DNA of 64,000 nt from Clostridiaceae bacterium (GCA_910575795.1 CAJTGE010000023.1:17854-81853); one strand, 5' to 3'. Shown: positions 8,638-16,099, counted from the first letter of the stretch. Numbers and translations are program-made. The notes: generated from the sequence alone by a model not told the origin.

Positions 8638-9951
8638 TTACAAAACCTCAATATTCCCGCGCGGTTCCAAATCCTTCATCACATTTTTCGTGTCAAAAAC
8701 AACCCTGGCATGCCTCTGGATCATGGCGTAATCCACATTGCTGTGGGCCGCTGTGATCATCGCCAAATCAAACGATGCAACAATCTCCGGGGAAATGGCT
8801 TCAAGCCCTTTTACCGTCTCCCCATGATACTGATACGAATGGATATACGGATCATAGTATTCCACCTTCGCCTGCTCGTTCCTAAGAATCTCTATTACGC
8901 GCAGCGCCGGGCTTTCCCGGTAATCATCAATATCCTGCTTATACGCGACCCCCAGAACAAGGATCCGGGCATTTTTCAGGGACTTTTCATGGTGGTTGAG
9001 AATCCGCCCGGCCCGTTCCACGCAGTATTCCGGCATCCGGTCATTGATCATCATGGAGCTCTCGATCATGGAGGTGTGGAAGCCGTATTCCCTCGCCTTC
9101 CAGGAAAGATAATACGGATCCAGGGGGATACAGTGCCCGCCCAGGCCAGGCCCGGGATAAAATGCCTGGAAGCCGTAGGGCTTTGTCTTTGCCGCATCAA
9201 TCACTTCCCAGAGGCTGATGTCCATCCGGTCGCAGAGCATGGCCAGTTCATTGACCAGGCCGATATTGATATTGCGGTATGTATTCTCCAGGATCTTTTC
9301 CATCTCAGCGACTGCGGGAGAAGAAACCTCGAACACGTCCCCGTCGAGAACGGCGCGGTACATAGCGGCAATAACCTCTGTCGCATCCTTTCCGACGCCT
9401 CCGACCACCTTGGGCGTATTTTTTGTCTTATAAATCAGGTTTCCGGGATCCACGCGTTCCGGTGAAAAGCCCAGATAAAAATCAATTCCGCACTTAAATC
9501 CCGAACCCGACTCCAGAAGCGGCCGCACCAGCTCCTGCGTTGTTCCCGGATAGGTCGTTGACTCCAGCACAACCATGGTTTCCTTCTTTAAATAACGGGC
9601 GATTTCCTCAACGGAATGCTTTACATAGCTGATATCCGGCTGCTGGTGCTTATCCAGAGGCGTTGGAACACAGATCGCGATAAAATCCATGTCTTTAATA
9701 AAAGAAAAATCCGTGGTAGCTGAGAGCATCCTTTTTTCCACCAGATTTTTTAAATCGCTGTCCACCACATCGCCGATATAGTTATGTCCTGCATTTACCA
9801 TATCCACTTTCCCGGCCTGGATATCAAAGCCAATCGTTTTAAAGCCGGCCTTTGCCTTCTCCACAGCAAGCGGAAGCCCGACATAGCCAAGCCCCACAAC
9901 GCCGACCTGAATCGTTCTTTCCTGAATTTTTTTTAATAACTTTTCTCTCAT
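8638..9951 (-). CDS. Nucleotide-sugar 6-dehydrogenase (UDP-N-acetylglucosamine dehydrogenase, WbpA-like)
   Basis: 437 residues from the ATG of MREKLLKKI. An in-frame GTG five codons upstream abuts the Shine-Dalgarno run and is less likely. N-terminal Rossmann domain (GVVGLGYVGLPLAVEKAKAG), CVPTPLD, LESTTYPGTTQE, GFSPERVDPGN and the catalytic GLGGHCIPLDPYYL (active-site Cys) all match the UDP-glucose/GDP-mannose dehydrogenase superfamily. Length and the SPERVDPGN motif favour the WbpA/Vi type that makes UDP-GlcNAcA. It performs the first step of the predicted 2,3-diacetamido-uronic acid branch. It lies 11 bp after the preceding glycosyltransferase. Confidence 0.92.
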   Translation of the reverse strand: MREKLLKKIQERTIQVGVVGLGYVGLPLAVEKAKAGFKTIGFDIQAGKVDMVNAGHNYIGDVVDSDLKNLVEKRMLSATTDFSFIKDMDFIAICVPTPLDKHQQPDISYVKHSVEEIARYLKKETMVVLESTTYPGTTQELVRPLLESGSGFKCGIDFYLGFSPERVDPGNLIYKTKNTPKVVGGVGKDATEVIAAMYRAVLDGDVFEVSSPAVAEMEKILENTYRNINIGLVNELAMLCDRMDISLWEVIDAAKTKPYGFQAFYPGPGLGGHCIPLDPYYLSWKAREYGFHTSMIESSMMINDRMPEYCVERAGRILNHHEKSLKNARILVLGVAYKQDIDDYRESPALRVIEILRNEQAKVEYYDPYIHSYQYHGETVKGLEAISPEIVASFDLAMITAAHSNVDYAMIQRHARVVFDTKNVMKDLEPRGNIEVL

Positions 9952-9962
9952 AGGTATTGCCT

Positions 9963-11189
9963 TCACTCCTCAAATAACGCTGCAAATTGCTTTGCCAGCC
10001 TGTGATATTCAAAATTCTCCTGCGCCGCTTTTTTACCGCGAAGCCCCATCTGTCTGCGTTCCTGGCTGTCCATGGCCGCCAGTTTCTTTATTGCGCATAC
10101 AATACCGGATACATCCCCGGAATTAACCCTGATACCGGCTTTATATTGTTCTATTACTGTGTCTGTGGCTGTAACAGCGCATACAATCGGCTTTCCGGCC
10201 ATCAGAGAATCATATAACTTATTCATGCAAATCCCGAAACGATATAGCGGAGAATCCTGAGTTCCCATATAAATACAATCAAAATGCGACACAAATGCAG
10301 GTATTTCCCGCCTGGAAATGGGCTCCAGAAAATACAGATTATCAATGGCTTCATGCTGCTTTCTGGCAATTAACCGTTTCTTTTCGCACCCATTTCCTGC
10401 TAATACAAATGCAATATCCGTCCCCTCCATCGCCTTCGCTGCGTCCAACAGTATGTCGAGCGCATTTGATAGCGCATGGCCTCCAAAATATCCCACAATA
10501 AAAGTGTATTTTTCTTTCATCTGTTGAAAAAAAGATTTCAATTTCTCAGGCAAAACAACCGGGTGACTCCATTCGTCCGCTTTTACCCCATTGGGAATGT
10601 GAATAAACCGTTCAGCCTTCAGCCCATGGCGGATCATATATTTTTTAGCATAGGGCAGGAGAGATACAACATGGTCTGAATGAAGGTAAGCAGAATCTTC
10701 GGCTGCCTGCATCAGTGCCACAAACGGGTGGCGCCTTGACATTCCTCCAATTTCATAAAGGGTTGACGGCCACATATCATGCACTTCATGGATTACCCTC
10801 GCCCCGCAAAAGCGCCTGATCCGCTGCGCGGCATACGTATCGAGCGGATAAGTCGAGGAGGCGATCACCACATCCGGCTTCCAGTTTTCGGCAATCCACT
10901 TCGCCTTCAGCCACAGCTTTCCGGCAAACCGGAGCATCGTAACAGCCCGCCGTATCCCGTTTCCTCTGTAATCTCCGGTCCGGAGCCAGTGGTAATGGAT
11001 TCCGTCTATGACTTCTTCCTGGAAATCCCTGGCCACACATGGATTTTTCATGCGAAGATGGGAAAAATCCCCGGCCGCGATCCGGACGGAATATCCCATG
11101 TTTACCCATTCCCTGGCAAAGTAATAGGGGCGGAATTCCATTCCCATCTCCACACTGCCGGCATAATGATTCAGCAATAAAATATTCAT
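9963..11189 (-). CDS. Glycosyltransferase family 4, WbuB-like
   Basis: 408 residues. The start MNILLLNHYAGSVEMGMEFRPYY is characteristic of WbuB-like transferases, which add an amino sugar to a lipid-linked first sugar. The acceptor domain carries GARVIHEVHDMWPS. The donor domain carries FIVGYFGGHALSNALDILLDA and FGICMNKLYDSLMAGKPIVC, with AFVLAGNGCEKKRL between. It overlaps the phosphoglycosyl transferase stop by 4 bp, so it may catalyse the second sugar addition. Family firm, sugar specificity unknown. Confidence 0.9.
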   Translation of the reverse strand: MNILLLNHYAGSVEMGMEFRPYYFAREWVNMGYSVRIAAGDFSHLRMKNPCVARDFQEEVIDGIHYHWLRTGDYRGNGIRRAVTMLRFAGKLWLKAKWIAENWKPDVVIASSTYPLDTYAAQRIRRFCGARVIHEVHDMWPSTLYEIGGMSRRHPFVALMQAAEDSAYLHSDHVVSLLPYAKKYMIRHGLKAERFIHIPNGVKADEWSHPVVLPEKLKSFFQQMKEKYTFIVGYFGGHALSNALDILLDAAKAMEGTDIAFVLAGNGCEKKRLIARKQHEAIDNLYFLEPISRREIPAFVSHFDCIYMGTQDSPLYRFGICMNKLYDSLMAGKPIVCAVTATDTVIEQYKAGIRVNSGDVSGIVCAIKKLAAMDSQERRQMGLRGKKAAQENFEYHRLAKQFAALFEE

Positions 11190-12040
11190 CCTGTTTTATC
11201 TCCCTGACAGCGTTTTCGACAAGCATAAGCCTGTATATCCTCTGGTGTCTGCCGCTTTTTTTCCTGACATCCTCTCACAACCCTATATTCCGCCGGATAC
11301 CCAAACCGCTTCACCCCGCACATCCGCGCCGCGATGACAGCCATCGTCCGCAGGATCAACCCTGCATCATAGCGAAGGGAGGCATGCCTTACATAATATA
11401 AATCCATCTCCAGCTTCACGGGCAGCAGCCGTTCGATGTATGCCTGCTCTGCATGGCTTCCCTTTAAAAGCGCCTCCCCGTGCGTATAAAGAAAAAGGCT
11501 CCCGGGGGCGGCCAGCCCGGGCAGGACATCAAGCGTATGCATCTGCCTCCTGGTATAATGCGCTTTCACAATCGATACATCCTCCGGCCGGGGACCGATT
11601 ACCGCCATATCCCCCTTTAATATATTGACAAGCTGCGGCAGCTCATCTATTTTGGCCTTCCTCAGAAAGCCTCCAAAGGGAAATACCCGCGGATCGTCTG
11701 CGGAAGTGATCCGGCCGCCATGGCCTGTTTCTTTTCTGCCTGCGCCTTCTGCCCCGGCTTCCTTTTTCCGCCGTCCCTTTTCTGTCCGCGTCCCTTCCTC
11801 CATTGTGCGGAATTTATACATGATAAACGGGACGCCTCCTTTTCCCATCCTCTCTGCCCGGAAGAGGATCGGTCCTTCGCTGCTCAGACTGATCCCGGCC
11901 GCGGCAAATAAAAATACCGGGAACAGCGCGAGAAGCGCTCCAAGGGCCGCTGCTGCGTCCAGGCAGCGTTTTACGTTCCCATACCGCTTCTGCGCACGTC
12001 TCTGCCTGCCGCCCTTCACGTCTCCCCCTGCCGCCTTCAC
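11186..12040 (-). CDS. Initiating phosphoglycosyl transferase (bacterial sugar transferase, PglC/WcaJ type)
   Basis: About 284 residues from a GTG at 12038-12040 that overlaps the upstream stop as GTGA, with GGAGG 8 bases before it. Longer in-frame starts would run deep into that gene. One membrane-embedded helix (AAAALGALLALFPVFLFAAAG) precedes the catalytic core: MYKFRTM, KIDELPQLVNILKGDM and VIGPRPED. These enzymes transfer sugar-phosphate onto undecaprenyl phosphate and start the repeat unit. A charged, low-complexity insert of about 30 residues (rich in E, K, G) interrupts the core after KFRTM, before the SADDPRV segment. The C-terminal tail after about residue 240 is unusually long and basic. 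Confidence 0.9.
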   Translation of the reverse strand: MKAAGGDVKGGRQRRAQKRYGNVKRCLDAAAALGALLALFPVFLFAAAGISLSSEGPILFRAERMGKGGVPFIMYKFRTMEEGTRTEKGRRKKEAGAEGAGRKETGHGGRITSADDPRVFPFGGFLRKAKIDELPQLVNILKGDMAVIGPRPEDVSIVKAHYTRRQMHTLDVLPGLAAPGSLFLYTHGEALLKGSHAEQAYIERLLPVKLEMDLYYVRHASLRYDAGLILRTMAVIAARMCGVKRFGYPAEYRVVRGCQEKKRQTPEDIQAYACRKRCQGDKTG

Positions 12041-12687
12041 TTTAAAATCCTCCGTATCGTCATAAATGCCTCCGCCGCGTCCAGGCAGCACTGATTTCCC
12101 CAGAAATGCGCCGCAAATTCCAGCGCTTTTACGGAACGCGGGTGCGGATACTCTCTTACCTCGCTCTTATAGCATTGAAACGCATGTATTTTCCTCTCCA
12201 GGACACCGCTGATATCAGACCAGGTGTCCGGGACGAAACTCCTCGGATACGCCCATTCCGTGCTGCTTACGGTATAAAAGCAATAAAATTCCGTAAGCTG
12301 CCCATCAAGCGGCCGGAATGCAATATTCGCCGCCTCGAATACAATCCGGTGATCCCGGTTCGCATCGCCTCCCCACTGGCAATAGACGATATCCGGCCTG
12401 TATTCCCGTGATATTTCTTCCAAAGGGCGAATGAGCTCTGTCAGCGTATAGGTATCCAGCCTCTGATCCGGATACCCCAGCGTGATGGGACGGGAAATCC
12501 CGAGTATCTGCGCCGCTTCGCTGATCGCTTCATCCTGCCCGGAGTTTTTTCCGTACCGCAGCGATTCTCCCTCGCACATCAAAACAGTTCTCACACAGTC
12601 ACCGTTCTCTGCATGCTTTATAAGCGTCCCGCCGGCGCCCAGCAGCTCGTCATCCGGGTGCGCCGCCACAACCAACACCCTGTGCAT
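12037..12687 (-). CDS. PIG-L family N-acetyl sugar deacetylase
   Basis: 216 residues from the ATG of MHRVLVVAAHPDDELLGAGG, behind GGGAGG. The AHPDDE motif (residues 9-14) is the zinc and catalytic signature of PIG-L/LmbE enzymes, and the later HRIVFEAANIAF supplies the third metal His. It probably deacetylates an N-acetyl-amino sugar and so exposes an amine that the formyltransferase encoded immediately upstream could modify. The 5' end overlaps that formyltransferase gene by 38 bp, and the 3' end overlaps the next gene by 4 bp. Confidence 0.88.
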   Translation of the reverse strand: MHRVLVVAAHPDDELLGAGGTLIKHAENGDCVRTVLMCEGESLRYGKNSGQDEAISEAAQILGISRPITLGYPDQRLDTYTLTELIRPLEEISREYRPDIVYCQWGGDANRDHRIVFEAANIAFRPLDGQLTEFYCFYTVSSTEWAYPRSFVPDTWSDISGVLERKIHAFQCYKSEVREYPHPRSVKALEFAAHFWGNQCCLDAAEAFMTIRRILK

Positions 12688-13648
12688 TCTGAAACCTCCC
12701 CTCCCATACTGCCTCATGCAGCCGTTTTCCCGAACAGATCCCCCCTGAATCCTCTATCTCATGGATGATCAGAATCCCCTGCTTTGCCGCAACCGCGATT
12801 CCGCAGCCGGCCGGATCCGGGGAATATACATTTCCCAGGATTGTGCCCGGCAGCTTTCCCGTCTCTGAATCTGCCAGCAGCGCACAGTTCCAGATAAATA
12901 TCTTTTCATGGCCCAAATATGTAAATGCGCCCGGGTATGGCCTTGTCAAAGCGCGGACAAAATCATAAATCTGTTTTGCCGTTTTATCCCAGTCAATGAT
13001 GCCGTCCTGCGGCCTGCGCCTTGGCAGAAGCGGCTCATCCTGCGCCCCGTGCATCCATTCCGCTTCGCCGCCTGTCCCGCGCCGGATCTTCTCTTCCCCG
13101 GCCAGCCGTTCCAGCAGCCTGACAAGCATGCTTTCATTTGTCCTGGCCACCTTTTCATAGACAGAGCGGCATGTATCGTACATTGTAATAGGAAATTCCA
13201 TCCTGGAAATGATTTCTCCTGCGTCAACCTCCTCGTTCAGCCACATGAGTGTATTTCCGCCTCTTGTCTCACCGCGGATGATGGCCCAGTTTACAGGGGC
13301 GCTTCCCCGATTGTGCGGCAGGAGGGAGGCGTGCGTTCCCACGGTTCCGATGGACGGGATTCTCAGCAGCCGTTTTGGCAGTATTTCGCTCCATCCGAGC
13401 ACTATCAGCAGATCCGGGCGCAGGGAGTGTAACAGATGGTACGCCTCTTCTCCTTTGATGCCTGAAATCGGGTACATGGCTACGCCATATGCTTTGCACA
13501 GCTTTTCGTATTCCGTTGAGTATGCGCTTTTCAGGCAGAGCCGTTCCCTCTTAAGCGTCAGGAAAGCCGCAATTTCCACGCCCTTTTCCAGAAGGCGCCG
13601 GAAGGCCGGCACGCCTTCCTCGTGAAAACCGATCCAGACGATTCTCAT
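12650..13648 (-). CDS. Sugar N-formyltransferase (methionyl-tRNA formyltransferase-like)
   Basis: 332 residues from the ATG of MRIVWIGFHEEGVPAF, behind AGGAGG. The N-terminal formyltransferase fold has GTHASLLPHNRGSAPVNWAI, with the family Asn/His/Asp triad region continuing to NEEVDAGEIISR. The C-terminal part resembles the Fmt C-domain (GIIDWDKTAKQIYDFVRALTRPYPGAFTY). A true fmt is present at 37776-38714, so this operon copy is most likely a nucleotide-sugar N-formyltransferase of the VioF/FdtF kind. Its probable amine donor is the product of the adjacent aminotransferase. The reaction is inferred from family and context. Confidence 0.85.
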   Translation of the reverse strand: MRIVWIGFHEEGVPAFRRLLEKGVEIAAFLTLKRERLCLKSAYSTEYEKLCKAYGVAMYPISGIKGEEAYHLLHSLRPDLLIVLGWSEILPKRLLRIPSIGTVGTHASLLPHNRGSAPVNWAIIRGETRGGNTLMWLNEEVDAGEIISRMEFPITMYDTCRSVYEKVARTNESMLVRLLERLAGEEKIRRGTGGEAEWMHGAQDEPLLPRRRPQDGIIDWDKTAKQIYDFVRALTRPYPGAFTYLGHEKIFIWNCALLADSETGKLPGTILGNVYSPDPAGCGIAVAAKQGILIIHEIEDSGGICSGKRLHEAVWEGRFQNAQGVGCGGAPG

Positions 13649-13685
13649 TACTGCATCCTTCCTCCTTTCCCAAACCGATGCCGCC

Positions 13686-14915
13686 TCACCGCCCGCAAAT
13701 CCGCCTGTAACACGTTTCAAACACCTCCCCGATATATCCCATCTCCTCATCCGTCAGCCGTGTGTGCAGCGGCAGCGTGATTTCATTTTCATACTGATGA
13801 AAAGCATTCGGGCAGTCCTTTATATCAAATCCAAGTTTTTTATAAGCGGTATGCATCGGCAGCGGTTTATAATGCACGTTGGCCGCCACCCCGCGCTCCG
13901 CCATTTCCGCGATCAGGCGGTTTCTGAAATCCTCTGTTTTCCCGCTCAGCCTGACCAGGCAGAGATGGCGGCTTGAGGAAAAATCCGGGCCGTCGTGACG
14001 CAAAAGCTGAACCGGAAGCGCGGAAAGCATCTCCTCATATTGGTTCAGAAGCTCTCTCCTCCTCGCAAGCATTCCCGGATAGCGTTTTAGCTGCGCCAGG
14101 CCGATGGCGGCCATGATGTCGGTCATATTGCACTTGTAGGCCGGCATAACGATGTCATACTCCCACGCCCCGGGCTTTGTCTTTGACAGCGCGTCCTTGC
14201 TCTGGCCGTGCAGGGACAGAAGCATGAGCTGGCGGTAGATCCATTCATCATCCATCCCCGCCGCCCGGGCTTCCTCCGGAAGCGGCTTCCACACCAGCGC
14301 GCCGCCCTCGGCAGTCGTTAAGTTTTTGACCGCGTGGAAGGAAAAGCTGGTAAAATCAGCCGCCTGCCCGCACGGCGTCCCATGGCGCGACGCGCCGAAC
14401 GCATGCGCCGCATCCGCTACCACGGCTATACGGCCGAACGCCTTTTGGAGCGGGCTCTGGGGATGAAACAGCGCCCGTTTCTGTTCTGCAATTGCAAGGA
14501 TCCGCTCATAATCGCACATCACCCCCGCGATATCAACCGGAATGACTGCCTTTGTCCTCTCTGTGACCGCCTCTTCCAGCCGGTCATAGTCCATATGGTA
14601 TGAGCCCGGCGCTGTATCAATCAGGACCGGGCGCGCGCCTGTATGGAGGATGACGCTCGCGCTGGCAGAATATGTATAAGCGCTTGTGATCACCTCATCC
14701 CCGGGCCCGATGCCCAGAAGATGCAGCGCCAGCTCCATGCAGGCCGTCGCGGAATTCAGGCAGGCCGCCTTTTCTGTATGCGTAAATGCTGCGATCCCTT
14801 GCTCAAATTCCTTTGTCTTCGGCCCTGTGGTAATCCAGCCGGAGCGAAGCGCCTCTGTAACCTCCTGTATCTCTTCTTCTGTGATATCCGGCGGTGAAAA
14901 TGGTATATTCATCAT
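13686..14915 (-). CDS. DegT/DnrJ/EryC1/StrS nucleotide-sugar aminotransferase
   Basis: 409 residues starting MMNIPFSPPDITEEE behind AGGAGG. Fold-type I PLP enzyme: SATACMELAL cofactor loop (about 56-65), VVADAAHAFGA with the pyridine-binding Asp, and SFHAVKNLTTAEGGAL carrying the Schiff-base Lys. A C-terminal GVAANVHYKPLPMH block is typical of UDP-4-keto-sugar aminotransferases such as PglE. It sits between loaP and the formyltransferase, which suggests that it makes a 4-amino sugar that is then formylated. No 4,6-dehydratase is visible in the window. Confidence 0.92.
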   Translation of the reverse strand: MMNIPFSPPDITEEEIQEVTEALRSGWITTGPKTKEFEQGIAAFTHTEKAACLNSATACMELALHLLGIGPGDEVITSAYTYSASASVILHTGARPVLIDTAPGSYHMDYDRLEEAVTERTKAVIPVDIAGVMCDYERILAIAEQKRALFHPQSPLQKAFGRIAVVADAAHAFGASRHGTPCGQAADFTSFSFHAVKNLTTAEGGALVWKPLPEEARAAGMDDEWIYRQLMLLSLHGQSKDALSKTKPGAWEYDIVMPAYKCNMTDIMAAIGLAQLKRYPGMLARRRELLNQYEEMLSALPVQLLRHDGPDFSSSRHLCLVRLSGKTEDFRNRLIAEMAERGVAANVHYKPLPMHTAYKKLGFDIKDCPNAFHQYENEITLPLHTRLTDEEMGYIGEVFETCYRRICGR

Positions 14916-14943
14916 ATTGGTTCCTCCTTTTATCCGCTTGATC

Positions 14944-14996
14944 TATTCTCGGAATCTCAGCCGTAAAGGCAGGCGCGGGGAGACTCCGAGAGTACA
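14944..14996. repeat. TGTACTC-ended palindromic repeat, copy 1 (degenerate)
   Basis: Arms TCTCGGAATCTC and GAGACTCCGAGA enclose a loop with GGCAGGCGC. This is the same design as copies at 15999, 19055, 20808, 56946 and 58787. Its left end has lost the exact TGTACTC (TATTCTC). It overlaps the 3' end of loaP. Confidence 0.75.
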
Positions 14997-15565
14997 TCGC
15001 TGTCCTTTATAAGCTCCACGCCAAACAAAATCCGTTGCGTCCGGTTAAACAGGGGAACCTCCACGACGGCAAAGCGCTTGTGCAGGTTCAGCCTGACCAG
15101 CCGATCCAGATACGGTAAAAGAGCTCCCTGTGTCTCCACAATTTCCCGCTCCGCCCCAAGCGTAATCCGGCTCATGCCCATCACCTCTGTAAGCTCCTCG
15201 CCGCAGACATCCTGAAGAAACGCCAGATCCGCCTGTTCCACGGGAACCATGGCCGCTCCCGCGCCGCCCCGCCCCCGCCGTCCGTCTTCCGGGACGCTGC
15301 CCGCCCCTATGCCGAGCGGCTGCGGAAAAGCGCGGCTCTGTAAAAGCGCTTTGGAAAGCTCCTCACACCGGGCGGTTTTTACAAACACATACCCTGGAAA
15401 CAGAATTTCCTCCATCCTGTGCCATGTCCCGCCGGAACGGAACGCCTTCGCCCTTCTTGGAACCGCCAGACGGCTGAAAAGCTCCCCGCCCAGCCTCCTC
15501 TCCATAAGCTCGGCCGCGGCAGCCTCATGTTTACCGGCAGCGCTTAACACATACCATTCCTCCAT
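14957..15565 (-). CDS. loaP: LoaP/UpxY-type NusG paralog, processive antiterminator of the polysaccharide operon
   Basis: 202 residues. The N-terminal NGN domain begins MEEWYVLSAAGKHEAAAAELM and contains RMEEILFPGYVFVKT, the NusG signature. The C-terminal KOW-like part is GALLPYLDRLVRLNLHKRFAVVEVPLF followed by FGVELI. First gene of the 15.5-kb polysaccharide operon, the place where LoaP/UpxY proteins act to let RNA polymerase read through long operons. A leader hairpin lies at 15586-15615. The last 14 codons and the stop lie inside a copy of the TGTACTC-ended repeat (14944-14996), so the native C-terminus may have been replaced. A Gly/Ala-rich insert sits around residues 85-105. Confidence 0.88.
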   Translation of the reverse strand: MEEWYVLSAAGKHEAAAAELMERRLGGELFSRLAVPRRAKAFRSGGTWHRMEEILFPGYVFVKTARCEELSKALLQSRAFPQPLGIGAGSVPEDGRRGRGGAGAAMVPVEQADLAFLQDVCGEELTEVMGMSRITLGAEREIVETQGALLPYLDRLVRLNLHKRFAVVEVPLFNRTQRILFGVELIKDSDVLSESPRACLYG

Positions 15566-15585
15566 CTCAAACGCCCCCTTTGCGG

Positions 15586-15615
15586 ATGATACCGTATGCC
15601 TGTATGCGGTATCAT
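15586..15615 (-). promoter_or_regulatory. Leader RNA hairpin upstream of loaP
   Basis: ATGATACCG...CGGTATCAT forms a 9-bp perfect stem that can extend to about 12 pairs with one G-U and a 6-base loop. It sits about 20 bases before the loaP start, in the 5' leader. LoaP-type proteins studied elsewhere recognise a leader RNA hairpin, so this is a candidate recognition or attenuation element. The base pairing is seen directly. The function is inferred. Confidence 0.55.
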
Positions 15616-15633
15616 GCCCTTCCGCACAGTTAC

Positions 15634-15666
15634 GGATTTCGTAGAATACGTTATTCTACGAAATCC
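15634..15666. repeat. Inverted-repeat recombination-like site, left (loaP-proximal)
   Basis: Perfect palindrome with 14-bp arms (GGATTTCGTAGAAT and its complement) around an asymmetric 5-bp centre ACGTT. The second site at 15816-15842 carries the same sequence with the centre reversed (AACGT), so the two sites are in inverted orientation. This is the geometry of a site-specific invertible segment. Confidence 0.7.
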
Positions 15667-15815
15667 GGCGCATAAAAACTTATTCTATAATCTGATATTT
15701 TTGGTGTATAATTTGAAATTAAGAAAATTATAAAGATTTTTATCAATATTATTAAACATTATTACAATAAAATCCCATTGAAATAAGCGGGAAAGCGTAG
15801 TATAATGAATAAAAA
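15667..15815. other. Candidate invertible promoter segment (149 bp)
   Basis: AT-rich segment between the two inverted sites, with no coding potential. It contains a near-consensus sigma-A promoter on the plus strand (15778-15806), pointing away from loaP. On the minus strand I find only weak promoter-like combinations. If inverted, the promoter would face loaP and start transcription at or just inside the left site, about 70-95 bases from the loaP start. No recombinase gene is in the window, so one would have to act in trans. Confidence 0.6.
15778..15806 (+). promoter_or_regulatory. Strong sigma-A promoter inside the candidate invertible segment
   Basis: -35 TTGAAA at 15778-15783, a 17-bp spacer, and -10 TATAAT at 15801-15806. 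As drawn it reads rightwards into non-coding DNA and then antisense into the kinase gene. It has no sensible target in this orientation. Confidence 0.7.
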
Positions 15816-15842
15816 TTTCCTAGAATAACGTATTCCACGAAA
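15816..15842. repeat. Inverted-repeat recombination-like site, right
   Basis: 27-bp imperfect palindrome. Its reverse complement matches the core of the left site at 25 of 27 positions, with the asymmetric centre flipped. Confidence 0.65.
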
Positions 15843-15921
15843 CAGAACATCCCTGTCTGTAACAGCACATCCCTCTGCGGCTGCATTTCCGTTGGATTTT
15901 CCCTGTAATTGTTGGATGAAA

Positions 15922-15979
15922 CTTGATTTTTGAAAGAAAGGTTTCACGATTTGATTTTTGAAAATAGTATTTCACGATT
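15922..15979. repeat. Tandem direct repeat, 2 copies of about 29 bp
   Basis: Two adjacent units share TTGATTTTTGAAA and TTTCACGAT, with a variable middle (15922-15950 and 15951-15979). It is non-coding, lies between the candidate promoter switch and the kinase gene, and its role is unknown. The rest of 15843-16099 shows no gene. Confidence 0.6.
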
Positions 15980-15998
15980 TATCCGCCTGGGAACATAA

Positions 15999-16049
15999 TG
16001 TACTCCCGGAATCTCACAAAATCAGATGCGGCGAGATTCCGGGAGTACA
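15999..16049. repeat. TGTACTC-ended palindromic repeat, copy 2 (best preserved)
   Basis: 51 bp with perfect 17-bp arms starting TGTACTCCCGGAATCTC and a 17-base loop containing ACAAAATCAG. It is a family reference copy: both ends and the loop motif recur elsewhere in the window. Confidence 0.85.
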
Positions 16050-16099
16050 TCATAGCCCGCGGCTTTCTCCCAGAGGGGCGGCGGATTAGTAAGAAATTA

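Noticed and set aside
8539-9465. 308-residue plus-strand reading frame
   Set aside because: It lies antisense to the dehydrogenase gene, has no ribosome site or recognisable domain, and mirrors the codon pattern of the real gene.
10786-11226. 146-residue minus-strand frame overlapping the glycosyltransferase and sugar transferase genes
   Set aside because: Shadow frame of two well-supported genes, with no ribosome site.
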